In this document: one piece after another, positions 51,453-59,405 of the stretch
Layout of the letters: every line of letters starts with the position of its first letter
How positions within the stretch are numbered: the first letter of the stretch is position 1
Source of the DNA: Chloroflexota bacterium
Lineage (GTDB): Bacteria > Chloroflexota > Anaerolineae > Anaerolineales > Villigracilaceae
Length of the DNA stretch: 64,000 nt
Direction: 5' to 3'
NCBI GenBank assembly: GCA_016234555.1
Contig: JACRBJ010000058.1
Coordinates: 21,284 to 85,283 of the forward strand
The notes under the pieces: generated by a model
Databases searched by the model: none
Seen by the model: the letters and a program-made list of their open reading frames with translations, nothing else
What the model was told of the DNA's origin: nothing
Made by a program: the position numbers and the translations under genes

Positions 51453-51522
51453 GGGTCTATTTAACCACAGATACCCAAAGGGTACAACGTAGACAAGATA
51501 AAAATGGTGATTGACGTGGAAC

Positions 51523-52041
51523 TTACAGGTTTATCTTGAGTCCCATTTCCTTGTTCATATGCAAAAGAGCTTCGGCATTCCCAATGACATCATCCACAGG
51601 GTTGTGGGTGTGGACGGTTTTTCTCAGGTGCTTGAAATTTCGGGAGGTGTCTTTGACCATTCCCTTGTAAAGCGAACCCAGATTCGTGGAGCTATGTCCA
51701 AACGGATTCTCCCCCAGAAAATGATGGAAATAATAGTTGATGAACTGCCAGTCAAAACCGTTGTTGTCCGAAATGAAAATCAACCTGTCGTCACAGTTTA
51801 ATTTGAGCCAGTCACGAAATTTCCCCATCACTTCTTTTGGATCGTCGAATTGCAGGGTTTGTTCTCTCGTCAAGCCGCTGATTTCAAGCCGTTTGAGAAT
51901 CCAGTTCTCGCTCATAGGGCGCAGCTGACCATAGAACGTTTTATCAAGCGCGTCGTCCACAATCACTGCGCCAAAACAAACCATGGAGAAATCAGCGGGG
52001 ATAGGTCCATCTGTTTCAACATCCACCATGACGTAGGTCAT
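51523..52041 (-). CDS. DnaQ-like (DEDDh) 3'-5' exonuclease
   Basis: A 172-residue nuclease. The DEDDh residues are visible: Asp/Glu in MVDVETDGP (8-10), Asp in ISDNNGFDWQFI near 95, and His/Asp in HNPVDDVIGNAEALL near 146. These enzymes remove nucleotides from 3' ends of DNA or RNA. It sits between ruvC and ruvA, where no exonuclease is usual. The neighbouring palindrome at 52062 lies in its upstream spacer. Specificity is not known. Confidence 0.85.
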   Translation of the reverse strand: MTYVMVDVETDGPIPADFSMVCFGAVIVDDALDKTFYGQLRPMSENWILKRLEISGLTREQTLQFDDPKEVMGKFRDWLKLNCDDRLIFISDNNGFDWQFINYYFHHFLGENPFGHSSTNLGSLYKGMVKDTSRNFKHLRKTVHTHNPVDDVIGNAEALLHMNKEMGLKINL

Positions 52042-52061
52042 ATTTCCTCCAATAAGACAAA

Positions 52062-52090
52062 GTAGGGGCGAAGCAATGCTTCGCCCCTAC
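52062..52090. repeat. Palindromic intergenic repeat, gtaggggcg family (copy 2)
   Basis: gtaggggcgaagca-a-tgcttcgcccctac, 29 nt, perfect. It shares outer arms with copies at 13041 and 52588 but has a different core. It lies between ruvC and the exonuclease. Confidence 0.75.
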
Positions 52091-52093
52091 AAT

Positions 52094-52576
52094 TCATTCA
52101 TATCTCTTTGTATTCAAATGCGTGATGGCAATTGCCAGCGCGTCGGCGGCGTCATCGGGTTTGGGGATTTTTTCCAGTTGCAGCAGGGCGCGCACCATGT
52201 CCTGCACCTGGCGTTTGTCCGCGCCGCCGTAGCCAGCGACGGCTTGTTTGACTTCATTGGGGGTGTATTCAAAAGGCTCAATGCCCGCTTTTTGCAGGCA
52301 GAGCATGATCACGCCGCGAGCCTGTCCCACAGCAAGGGCGGTCTTGACGTTGCTTTGGAAGAATAATTTTTCGACAGCGGCGGTGTCGGGTTGATGTTCT
52401 TTGAGCAGGTCGTTGAGTTGATCGAATAACATTTCGAGGCGGGCGGCTGGAGTGGCATCTTTCGGGGTGGAGATCACACCAAAGGAAACAGCAACCAACT
52501 CCCCGTCGCGCAAAAGGCGCACGAGTCCGTATCCAGTGGTGGCGGTGCCGGGGTCAATTCCGAGGGCGAGGGTCAT
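52094..52576 (-). CDS. ruvC: Holliday junction resolvase RuvC
   Basis: A 160-residue RuvC nuclease with an RNase H-like fold. The first catalytic Asp is in GIDPGTATTGYGLV at residue 7, a Glu in AVEKLFFQSNVKTA near 69, and the closing acidic pair in DDAADALAIAITHL near 140. RuvC cuts Holliday junctions at specific sequences. It stands between yebC and the exonuclease. Confidence 0.95.
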   Translation of the reverse strand: MTLALGIDPGTATTGYGLVRLLRDGELVAVSFGVISTPKDATPAARLEMLFDQLNDLLKEHQPDTAAVEKLFFQSNVKTALAVGQARGVIMLCLQKAGIEPFEYTPNEVKQAVAGYGGADKRQVQDMVRALLQLEKIPKPDDAADALAIAITHLNTKRYE

Positions 52577-52587
52577 TTAAATAAAAA

Positions 52588-52615
52588 GTAGGGGCGGATC
52601 GCGATCCGCCCCTAC
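52588..52615. repeat. Palindromic intergenic repeat, gtaggggcg family (copy 3)
   Basis: gtaggggcggatcg / cgatccgcccctac, 28 nt, perfect, between yebC and ruvC. The core (gatcgcgatc) differs from copies 1 and 2 and is again self-complementary. Confidence 0.75.
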
Positions 52616-52624
52616 AAATAATGT

Positions 52625-53380
52625 TTACGCGGCTTCGAGGGCGGCGAGGGCTTCGTCGGAGACCTTGACGTTGTGGAAGACCTCCTGCACGTCGTCGAGC
52701 TCTTCGATGGATTCAATCATTTTCATGAACTTGAGCGTGGACTCCACGTCGAGTTCGATTTCCTGCTTGGCGATCATGCGCAGACCCGATTCCTGCGGGT
52801 GGACTTTTGCCGCGTGCAGGGCGTCGGCGATGGTCTTGAACATTTCGACGGGGGCGTAAATTTCGATGGTTTCATCTCCATCCACCACGTCGTCCGCGCC
52901 AGCTTCGATGCCGAGTTCAAAGGCTTTGTCGAAGGAGAGTTCGCTGGAGGGGAAGGCGAAGTAGGATTTGTGGTCGAACTGCCACGCGACCGCGCCCGGT
53001 TCCGCCATGTTGCCACCCGCCTTGCTAAGGGCGTGACGCATGTCCGGGATGGTGCGGTTGCGGTTGTCGGTGACACATTTGACCATCAGCGCCGAACCGT
53101 GCGGACCATACCCCTCGACTGTAATTTCCTCGAACGCCGCGCTGTCCTTGTCCTCGCCTGCGCCACGTTTGATGGCGCGTTCGATGTTTTCCTTGGGCAT
53201 GTTTTCGGCGCGGGCTTTATCCACCGCAAGCCGCAGGCGGAAATTGGAATCGATGTCGCTGCCGCCGGCGCGGGCGGAGATGACGATTTCGCGGGCAAGC
53301 CGCGTAAAGATGGCGCCGCGCTTGGCGTCGGCTACACCCTTTTTGCGTTTGATGGTGGACCACTTGGAATGACCTGACAT
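52625..53380 (-). CDS. yebC: YebC/PmpR-family protein (TACO1-like)
   Basis: A 251-residue YebC protein. The conserved start SGHSKWSTIKRKKGVADAKRG is exact, as are NMPKENIERAIKRGAG near 77 and EITVEGYGPHGSALMV near 104. Family members bind ribosomes to help translate proline-rich stretches or act as regulators. AAGGAG lies upstream. Position next to ruvC is widely conserved. Confidence 0.96.
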   Translation of the reverse strand: MSGHSKWSTIKRKKGVADAKRGAIFTRLAREIVISARAGGSDIDSNFRLRLAVDKARAENMPKENIERAIKRGAGEDKDSAAFEEITVEGYGPHGSALMVKCVTDNRNRTIPDMRHALSKAGGNMAEPGAVAWQFDHKSYFAFPSSELSFDKAFELGIEAGADDVVDGDETIEIYAPVEMFKTIADALHAAKVHPQESGLRMIAKQEIELDVESTLKFMKMIESIEELDDVQEVFHNVKVSDEALAALEAA

Positions 53381-53437
53381 GAGAAAACTCCTTCAAAATT
53401 ACCACGTTCGTGGGGAAATTACGCGATTGCGGCGAAA

Positions 53438-54616
53438 TTATATCACGCCCAATTTCGTTCCCACACTCTTGAATGCCTCCAAACCTTTGTCCAAATCGTC
53501 CTGCGAATGGGCGGCGGAAATCATCACACGGATGCGCGCCCTGCCCTGCGGGACGGTTGGGAAGCCGATTGCCATGGCAAAGACTCCCGCCTCGTATAAC
53601 TCACGGCTGAACTGCTGCGCCAGCGGCGCTTCGCCGAGCATGACCGGGGTGATGGGGGTTTCGGTGACGCCGGTGTTGAATCCGAGCGTTTTCATTTCGG
53701 CTTTGAAGTATTTTGCGTTGTCCCAAAGTTTATCCACCAGTTGGGTCGAGTCTTCGAGCAAATCCACTGCTGTGAGGCAAGCCGCCGCGTCAGGGACGGT
53801 CATGGCGGAGGAGAACAGGAAGGGGCGTCCGCGCTGGCGCAGCCACTCGACAATGACCGATTTGCCCGCCACAATTCCGCCCATCACGCCAAAAGCCTTG
53901 GACATCGTGCCAACTTCCACATCCACCTTGCCGTGCAAGCCGAAGTGATCCACGATGCCACGTCCTCCCTTGCCCAACACGCCCTCGCCGTGGGCGTCGT
54001 CCACCATCAACAGGATGTCGTATTTCTTCGCCACCTCGTAGATGTCGGGCAGGGGGGCGATGTCGCCGTCCATGCTGAACACACCGTCGGTGACGATCAG
54101 CGCGCGGCGGAAATCTTTCAGGTTGGCTTGAATCTGCTCCTCCAGCGATTTCACGTCATTGTGTTCGTAGGCGATGATCTTCGCACCCGAAAGGCGGCAG
54201 CCGTCGATAATGGATGCGTGGTTGAGCCTGTCGGAGAAGATGACATCCTCCTTGCCGACCAAAGCGGGGATGGTTGCCAGGTTGGCGGTGAATCCCGACT
54301 GGAAGGTGATCGCCGCTTCGACGCCTTTGAAGCTGGCGAGGCGCTTTTCCAGTTCCACGTGCAGGGTCATCGTCCCTGCGATCGATCTCACAGCACCAGG
54401 ACCCACCCCCAGTTCGTCCACAGCTTTTTTCGCCGACGCCACCAGCGCGGGATGATTCGCCAGTCCCAGATAGTTGTTCGAGCAAAAGTTCAAGACCCGC
54501 TTCCCATCCACGCTGAGCCATGCCCCCTGCGGCGAGCCGATGGTGCGGATGCGGTTGTACAGTCCTGCGCTTTGCAGGGCTTCGATCTCCTGCGTGATCC
54601 AGTCAGTTTTGGACAT
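53438..54616 (-). CDS. kbl: Glycine C-acetyltransferase (2-amino-3-ketobutyrate CoA ligase), AONS family
   Basis: A 392-residue alpha-oxoamine synthase that condenses glycine with acetyl-CoA or runs the reverse in threonine breakdown. Typical signatures: [16 protein letters not shown] near 44, [13 protein letters not shown] near 107, [13 protein letters not shown] (PLP aspartate) near 205, and the PLP-Lys in [13 protein letters not shown] near 242. Kbl and BioF are close relatives; no threonine dehydrogenase or biotin genes are adjacent, so the name is the best fit, not certain. AAGGAG lies just upstream. Confidence 0.88.
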   Translation of the reverse strand: MSKTDWITQEIEALQSAGLYNRIRTIGSPQGAWLSVDGKRVLNFCSNNYLGLANHPALVASAKKAVDELGVGPGAVRSIAGTMTLHVELEKRLASFKGVEAAITFQSGFTANLATIPALVGKEDVIFSDRLNHASIIDGCRLSGAKIIAYEHNDVKSLEEQIQANLKDFRRALIVTDGVFSMDGDIAPLPDIYEVAKKYDILLMVDDAHGEGVLGKGGRGIVDHFGLHGKVDVEVGTMSKAFGVMGGIVAGKSVIVEWLRQRGRPFLFSSAMTVPDAAACLTAVDLLEDSTQLVDKLWDNAKYFKAEMKTLGFNTGVTETPITPVMLGEAPLAQQFSRELYEAGVFAMAIGFPTVPQGRARIRVMISAAHSQDDLDKGLEAFKSVGTKLGVI

Positions 54617-54697
54617 GCTGAACTCCTTGTTTGGAAAATTGGGAACGCAAATTTATTATAGCCATTTTCCCCGCTGACGTTTGTCACCAAATTGGGC

Positions 54698-54730
54698 AGG
54701 TGACAGTCACTTGCGAAGTGACTGTCGCCT
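54698..54730. repeat. Palindromic repeat gtgacagtcactt
   Basis: aggtgacagtcactt pairs with aagtgactgtcgcct (one G-T pair) around gcg. Its form, gtgactgtcac arms, resembles dispersed repeats seen in several bacterial genomes, which is a recollection and not tested. Confidence 0.55.
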
Positions 54731-54751
54731 ATGAGATGTTTCCAGAATCGA

Positions 54752-54780
54752 GAGAGCCGGGGTCGCCTAACCCGGCTCTC
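54752..54780 (+). terminator. Hairpin with T-run facing plus
   Basis: gagagccggg / cccggctctc around a 9-base loop, followed by tttt on the plus strand. No plus-strand gene lies upstream, so it may end antisense transcription or be an orphan element. Confidence 0.5.
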
Positions 54781-54944
54781 TTTTCACAAGGAGGAGAAGA
54801 AGAAGTTGTCACCTTACATTTCAACTTTATCATCGACCGGCAAACCCTGCTTGACGCAAAGCCTACGTTTGTCCGATGATTGCACGACGATTAACGATTC
54901 TGTAAGCGAACAGTTCTTCGACCTCCATGCGTGGGGCGACGATG

Positions 54945-55388
54945 TTACTTCGTCTTGATGCTGATGGTCTTGGGGCGGACCTCTTCAGCCTTGGGAAGGG
55001 TGATGGTGAGGATGCCGTTTTCGAACTCGGCTTTGGCTTTGTCCGCGACCACGTCGGTGGGCAGGGCAATCGTCCGCTCGAACATGCCCCAGCGCTGTTC
55101 GCGGATGTGATACGCCTTCTCCTTCACCTCTTCCTTTTCCTTGGTCTCGCCTTTGATGGTGAGCACTTCGCCAGTCACGTTGATCTGGACCTCGTCCGCC
55201 TTGACACCGGGGATGGCGGCTTTCACCACGACCTCGTTATCGGTCTGGTACATGTCCACGGCGGGCATGGACAGGTTCCCATCATACAGGCGGAGCGGGC
55301 GCGTAAAGGCATCGTCGAAGAGGCGATCCATGGCATCCCTCAAGGTCATCATTTCACGAGCTGGTTCCCAACGAATTAAGTTTGACAT
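54945..55388 (-). CDS. Small heat-shock protein (Hsp20/alpha-crystallin)
   Basis: A 147-residue small heat-shock protein. The alpha-crystallin domain spans about 40-135 (YQTDNEVVVKAAIPGVKADEV, VLTIKGETKEKEE, and FERTIALPTDVVADKAKAEFENGILTITLPKA). It ends with the IxI-like ISIKTK. These chaperones hold unfolding proteins without ATP. AAAGGAGG lies just before the ATG. It is a separate transcript from the signalling operon, which ends at 55438-55468. Confidence 0.95.
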   Translation of the reverse strand: MSNLIRWEPAREMMTLRDAMDRLFDDAFTRPLRLYDGNLSMPAVDMYQTDNEVVVKAAIPGVKADEVQINVTGEVLTIKGETKEKEEVKEKAYHIREQRWGMFERTIALPTDVVADKAKAEFENGILTITLPKAEEVRPKTISIKTK

Positions 55389-55437
55389 AGGTACCTCCTT
55401 TTAGGTTTGGTTGGTTTTGATTTACGCCCTTAATTTA

Positions 55438-55468
55438 AAACGCCTGCGTTAAAAAAACGCAAGCGTTT
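55438..55468 (-). terminator. Terminator of the signalling operon
   Basis: aaacgcctgcgtt pairs with aacgcaagcgttt (one mismatch) around aaaaa. It follows the response regulator stop by about 27 bases on the minus strand, with TTTT after the stem. Confidence 0.6.
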
Positions 55469-55494
55469 CATACTCGTTTTGTTAGAAAATGGAA

Positions 55495-56214
55495 CTATTC
55501 TTTTGCGCGCTTGAAATCCACGAACCTGTAGCCCACCCCGCGTTCGGTGAGGATGTACTTCGGGTCGGCGGGGTCCTTCTCCAGTTTCTGGCGCAGGTAG
55601 TTGATGTAGAGTCGGACGTAATGCGGCTCGTCGCGATACTCGTAACCCCAAACCTTCTGGAGCAACTGGTCGTGGGAAACCACCCAGCCTGCATTCTGTA
55701 CAAGATGAAAGAGCAGGCGGTACTCGGTTGGGCGGAGTTTGACAAGTTTGCCTTCGAGCCAGATCTCCCGTCGGTCGAAATCTATTTTGAGACGTTTATC
55801 GATCTCGAGCAGACCGTGCATGGAGCCGGTGGCTCCTTCGGTACGACGCAGCACGGCTTTTACGCGGCTGACCAGCTCGCGCGGGCTGAACGGTTTGGTG
55901 ACGTAGTCGTCCGCGCCGAGTTCAAGACCCTGCACGCGGTCATCCTCCTCGCCTTTTGCCGTGAGCATGATGACAGGGACATTGGTAATCTCGCGGACGG
56001 TTTCGAGCACTTCAAAACCGTCCAGGTCGGGCATCATCACGTCGAGCAGGATCAGGTCCGGGGTGACATCGCGCAGTTTTTGAATCGCCTGCCTGCCGTT
56101 AAATGCTTCGCTTACCTGAAAGCCATCGTGTTCGAGATTCATGCGGATGAAGCGCACCATGCGCTCTTCGTCGTCCACAACGAGAATGCGGCGGCGTTCC
56201 ATGGCGTCAGGCAT
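55495..56214 (-). CDS. OmpR/PhoB-type response regulator
   Basis: A 239-residue response regulator. The receiver domain has the acidic pair DD (14-15), phospho-acceptor Asp58 in [10 protein letters not shown], Thr in IMLTAKG, and Lys in DDYVTKPF. The C-terminal winged helix (from about 140) has the recognition region [33 protein letters not shown]. It is the last gene of the kinase operon, 2 bases after the small gene. No histidine kinase is nearby, so it is an orphan regulator whose phosphodonor is unknown; the Ser/Thr kinase of the operon is a candidate. Confidence 0.95.
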   Translation of the reverse strand: MPDAMERRRILVVDDEERMVRFIRMNLEHDGFQVSEAFNGRQAIQKLRDVTPDLILLDVMMPDLDGFEVLETVREITNVPVIMLTAKGEEDDRVQGLELGADDYVTKPFSPRELVSRVKAVLRRTEGATGSMHGLLEIDKRLKIDFDRREIWLEGKLVKLRPTEYRLLFHLVQNAGWVVSHDQLLQKVWGYEYRDEPHYVRLYINYLRQKLEKDPADPKYILTERGVGYRFVDFKRAKE

Positions 56215-56216
56215 TT

Positions 56217-56459
56217 CTAACTCCTCACAAACCCGATGATCTTTTCTTCGCCGGTGTCCTCAAGGATTTCGATAAAGCCCACCTTGGCAAGGGGCCAAAT
56301 CACCTTGGTGACATTGTTGTCGATGTAGTGCAGGTCCTTGCCGTCGCGCTGGCGGGGGTTTGAAACGACAATGATGTTATCCGTGGGTTTCGGCAGTTCA
56401 TCCACTTCACCCAAGACGGCTGTTTCGCCAGTAATATGCAAAATGACGGAATAGGGCAT
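56217..56459 (-). CDS. Small conserved protein of the signalling operon
   Basis: An 80-residue soluble protein, not recognised. It has no cysteines or membrane helix. Beta-strand-rich pattern ([21 protein letters not shown], then [16 protein letters not shown] and FIEILEDTG). It is 15 bases after the zinc-ribbon/FHA gene and 2 bases before the response regulator, so it is translated from the same transcript. A modulator of the pathway is possible. Confidence 0.75.
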   Translation of the reverse strand: MPYSVILHITGETAVLGEVDELPKPTDNIIVVSNPRQRDGKDLHYIDNNVTKVIWPLAKVGFIEILEDTGEEKIIGFVRS

Positions 56460-56474
56460 AACAGTTTCTCTTTT

Positions 56475-56990
56475 CTATGCGTTTTTAAGCAATATTTGCA
56501 GCTTCAATTTCCCAAGCGCGACAATATCGCCATGATTGAGCGCCTGCTCGACGTTGGGGGTAAGGCGCTTTCCGTTGATGTATGTACCGTTGGCGGAGCC
56601 CAGGTCGATGAAGATGATGCGCCCACCCTCGCGCTTGATCACCGCATGAAGCCGCGACACGCCCGCCGCGTAGGCTTGATAGGGCGAAAGGTCGATGTCG
56701 GGCATGATGGGCTGCCCCTCACTGACACGTCCCATGGTGAACTCATTTCTCGTGGAAAGTGGCAGCACCTGTCCCGTATCGAGCAGGTGCAGGCTACCCC
56801 ATGCGTCGCTGCCGTCAAACGGCTGATACAAGTCCTCGCCTTTGGGGGTTTGTTCCTGCACCCTTTCGAATTGCTCCGTTGTAATATTCTGGGTGGTGAG
56901 GGTATCCCTGCCCGCCAATTGTGCGCCGCATTCGTCGCAATACATTGCGCCTGCCATGTTGGTGTGTTTGCAATTTGAACAAATAATCAT
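56475..56990 (-). CDS. Zinc-ribbon plus FHA protein
   Basis: A 171-residue protein. The zinc ribbon is CSNC at 4-7 and CDEC at 18-21. A linker (about 25-65) leads to an FHA domain (about 66-170): MGRVSEGQP, GVSRLHAVIKREGG (SxxH), and IDLGSANGTYINGKRL. FHA binds phosphothreonine, so it is a plausible reader of the kinase's substrates or of the autophosphorylated kinase. Its start overlaps the J-VWA gene stop by 4 bases. The same two domains occur as separate genes at 21078-21619. Confidence 0.9.
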   Translation of the reverse strand: MIICSNCKHTNMAGAMYCDECGAQLAGRDTLTTQNITTEQFERVQEQTPKGEDLYQPFDGSDAWGSLHLLDTGQVLPLSTRNEFTMGRVSEGQPIMPDIDLSPYQAYAAGVSRLHAVIKREGGRIIFIDLGSANGTYINGKRLTPNVEQALNHGDIVALGKLKLQILLKNA

Positions 56991-58468
56991 TTCTTCTTCT
57001 CCTTTGCGCCCCCCAATAATAGCGCACGGGTGCTATATTTAACGTCCTTGTTTCCGCTTGCGCTCCAGGCGTGCATTTTTTCGAGGTTTTCCGCTTCGAA
57101 CAGGGCGGTTTTTGCCAGGGCATGCTCGCCTTTTGAAAGCAGGTGTGTTGCAAGGGCTTGCAATTGACGCGCGGCTGTATCGAAATGCCCCGCGTCCGCC
57201 GAAGTACGGGCGCGTTCCTGCATCCGGTATAAGGTCAGGCGCGAAAGCGCGCTCAGGATGCGGGTCGGGGGCGGCTCGGAGGAGGGGTCGGAGTGAACCG
57301 CGCGGATGAGTTTTAACCGGATGGGTGGAACAGGCGTCGAGCGCGCCGCGATGGAGGCCTTCAGCGAGCCGTCCAAAATCGTGACCACATCGGTCTTCAA
57401 GGCGGAGGGATTAACAAGAAACTCAAACATCAACTGCAGCGAAGTGTCCCTCAAAATTGGTCCAAGGTGCATTTGAGGCTCGACCGTCAGCGAACAGCCG
57501 TCGGGCTGCAGGCGGAACGCATAATTGATCTTTACATCCTCCTGCTCCTGGAATTCGAGAATGATGTCGTCTGCATAGGTGCTGATCAGCGCGTTGAATT
57601 TTTCCACGAGCAGGCGTTGAATATCCTTGGGATTCGAAATGTAGGCGGAGGAGCCACCTGTTTTGCTGGCAAGGGCGTCGAGGAAAATATCGTTCCAGTC
57701 GCTGCCAATTCCCATGCCGCTGATGCCGATATTTTGGGCGGCGGCGGTCTCGGCAAGTTTGAGGCATTCCTGTTCGTCGCCGTATGTCTGTCCGTCAGTA
57801 AGCAGGATGATGTGATTAACACGCGAGGGATCAACGGTGCGGCGCACCTCCTGGTATCCCGCCTTCAACCCGTTATAGATCTCGGTCGCACCCGATGGAT
57901 AGATCATCTGGATGCGCCCCTCCTGTTTCTTTTTGTCGGTGTTGAGCGCGGCTGGGATGATGACTTCGGCATTATCGCTAAAAGCAACCACGCTAAGCAC
58001 ATCCTCGGCACGCAGGCTGCGCAGCAACTGGATGGCAGTGGCTTTCACCATATCCATCTTGTCGCCCTGCATGGAGGTGGAACGATCCAGCACAAGGCAG
58101 ATGTTGAGCGGCGGAGAGGGAAGGACTTCCTTTTCTTCGCGCGGACTTAGATCAAGATACATGTAGAGCAATTGCGGCTCGCCCAATTTTACGAGGCTGG
58201 GACGGCTGAAAAGCACTTCATATTTTAGAACGGGATTGTCGCCGATATCCGGGGGCAGGGTGGCGTCGTACATGTTGCGGCGCTTGGGATTCGAGAGAAC
58301 CTCATACGCCTGCTGTATCCCAAGGAATAATTCCGTTTCACCGGCAGCGACGTTTTTATCCGGATGAAGCCGTTGAGCTGCCTCGAAATAGGCGCGCTTG
58401 ATCTCCTCCTGCGAAGCGTCGCGAAAGACTCCTAGAACAGCATAATAATCCGGAGTTGTGGGTGACAT
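56987..58468 (-). CDS. J-domain / von Willebrand A fusion protein
   Basis: A 493-residue fusion. Residues 4-70 are a J domain with HPD at 35-37 (RLHPDKN), the motif that drives Hsp70 ATPase. A linker follows, then a VWA domain from about 120: the MIDAS DxSxS is complete (D128-R-S130-T-S132), with the Thr in SGATEIYNG near 194 and the Asp in LLTDGQT near 222, so metal binding is likely. The C-terminal third is helical. A J-domain protein with an adhesion/chelatase-type VWA is unusual. It lies between PP2C and FHA genes, as VWA proteins do in TerY-type systems. No hydrophobic anchor is seen, so it acts in the cytosol. Confidence 0.88.
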   Translation of the reverse strand: MSPTTPDYYAVLGVFRDASQEEIKRAYFEAAQRLHPDKNVAAGETELFLGIQQAYEVLSNPKRRNMYDATLPPDIGDNPVLKYEVLFSRPSLVKLGEPQLLYMYLDLSPREEKEVLPSPPLNICLVLDRSTSMQGDKMDMVKATAIQLLRSLRAEDVLSVVAFSDNAEVIIPAALNTDKKKQEGRIQMIYPSGATEIYNGLKAGYQEVRRTVDPSRVNHIILLTDGQTYGDEQECLKLAETAAAQNIGISGMGIGSDWNDIFLDALASKTGGSSAYISNPKDIQRLLVEKFNALISTYADDIILEFQEQEDVKINYAFRLQPDGCSLTVEPQMHLGPILRDTSLQLMFEFLVNPSALKTDVVTILDGSLKASIAARSTPVPPIRLKLIRAVHSDPSSEPPPTRILSALSRLTLYRMQERARTSADAGHFDTAARQLQALATHLLSKGEHALAKTALFEAENLEKMHAWSASGNKDVKYSTRALLLGGAKEKKK

Positions 58469-58470
58469 GA

Positions 58471-59394
58471 TTATCCGATCATCTGTGCGAGAACAACCGT
58501 AATATTATCGGGGCCGCCGGCGGCATTGGCGGCATCGACCAGACTTTGACACGCGCGATGGAGGCTGGGCGCCTCATTGATAAAACGATAAAGGTCCTTG
58601 TCGCTGACAACGCCCCACAAGCCGTCGCTGCACAACAGGAGGTACCCGCCCTGCGGGAAGGGGATGGTAAAAATGTCGGCTTCAAGCGCTTCGCCCTGTC
58701 CCAGGGCACGGATCAACACATTACGGTGCGGGAAGTTTGCAGCTTCGTCCTTGCTCAGGTGTCCCAACTCCTCCAGGCGTCTGACCAGTGAATGATCCCT
58801 GGTAATCGGCTCGACCCTGCCGTCGGTGAAAATGGAGTAGGCGCGGCTGTCGCCGACGTGGGCAATCGTCACCTGCTGACCCAAAACCAGGGCGGCTGTT
58901 ACCGTGGTGCCGCTGCCAGGCGCCTCACGCTGGACGTATTGATGCGCTTCCATAACCGAGCTTTCCATCACTTCCTGCAGGGACTCCTGGAGAACCTGGG
59001 TGGGTAAATTATAGAGGTAGGAATGGAATTTCCTCATGATGTTGCCGCCCATGATGCGCACGGCGGCATTGCTTGCCACCTCCCCAAATTGATGCCCGCC
59101 CATGCCGTCCGCAACAATGTACAAGCCAAAAGGCACGCTTTCCGCGCCGCCGGAAATGGTGGAAGTAAGCGCAAGCAGGCTGTCCTCATTATGCTCTCGT
59201 TGCTTGCCAACAGACTGACCGACACTGGCAATAAGCTGCTTCATTTCATATTTGAGATATTGATTCATCAGGATGGAGTTGATCTGCTGGTCTGAAAGCG
59301 GCGCAGTAACCGCCAGGTCGACTGGTTTCTGTTGGACAGGTTGTTCCTTTGCTTTGGGTTTTGTTCCAAACAGTTTTTGAAAGAAATCAGCCAC
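58471..59394 (-). CDS. PP2C-type Ser/Thr protein phosphatase
   Basis: A 307-residue metal-dependent phosphatase. Metal-ligand motifs are intact: HNEDS near 66, VADGMGGHQFGEVAS near 97, GDSRAY near 184, CSDGLWGVVSDKDL near 257, and GPDNITVVLAQ at the end. An N-terminal stretch (1-40) with a Lys/Gln-rich segment is extra. No membrane anchor is seen. The gene is 11 bases after the kinase gene and 2 bases before the J-VWA gene, so phosphatase and kinase probably act on the same targets. Confidence 0.94.
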   Translation of the reverse strand: MADFFQKLFGTKPKAKEQPVQQKPVDLAVTAPLSDQQINSILMNQYLKYEMKQLIASVGQSVGKQREHNEDSLLALTSTISGGAESVPFGLYIVADGMGGHQFGEVASNAAVRIMGGNIMRKFHSYLYNLPTQVLQESLQEVMESSVMEAHQYVQREAPGSGTTVTAALVLGQQVTIAHVGDSRAYSIFTDGRVEPITRDHSLVRRLEELGHLSKDEAANFPHRNVLIRALGQGEALEADIFTIPFPQGGYLLLCSDGLWGVVSDKDLYRFINEAPSLHRACQSLVDAANAAGGPDNITVVLAQMIG

Positions 59395-59405
59395 GGGAGC
59401 TCCTT

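Larger units (their letters stand above)
54617..54944. other. Intergenic region with repeats, no gene seen
   Basis: About 330 bases between kbl and the small heat-shock gene, both on the minus strand. It holds two hairpin elements (54698-54730, 54752-54780) and AT-rich sequence. A short open frame here is read through the palindromes and is not a gene. Confidence 0.5.

Noticed and set aside
54631..54879. Plus-strand open frame of 82 codons between kbl and hsp20
   Set aside because: It runs through two palindromes, overlaps the upstream region of kbl and has no recognisable domain or ribosome-binding site.
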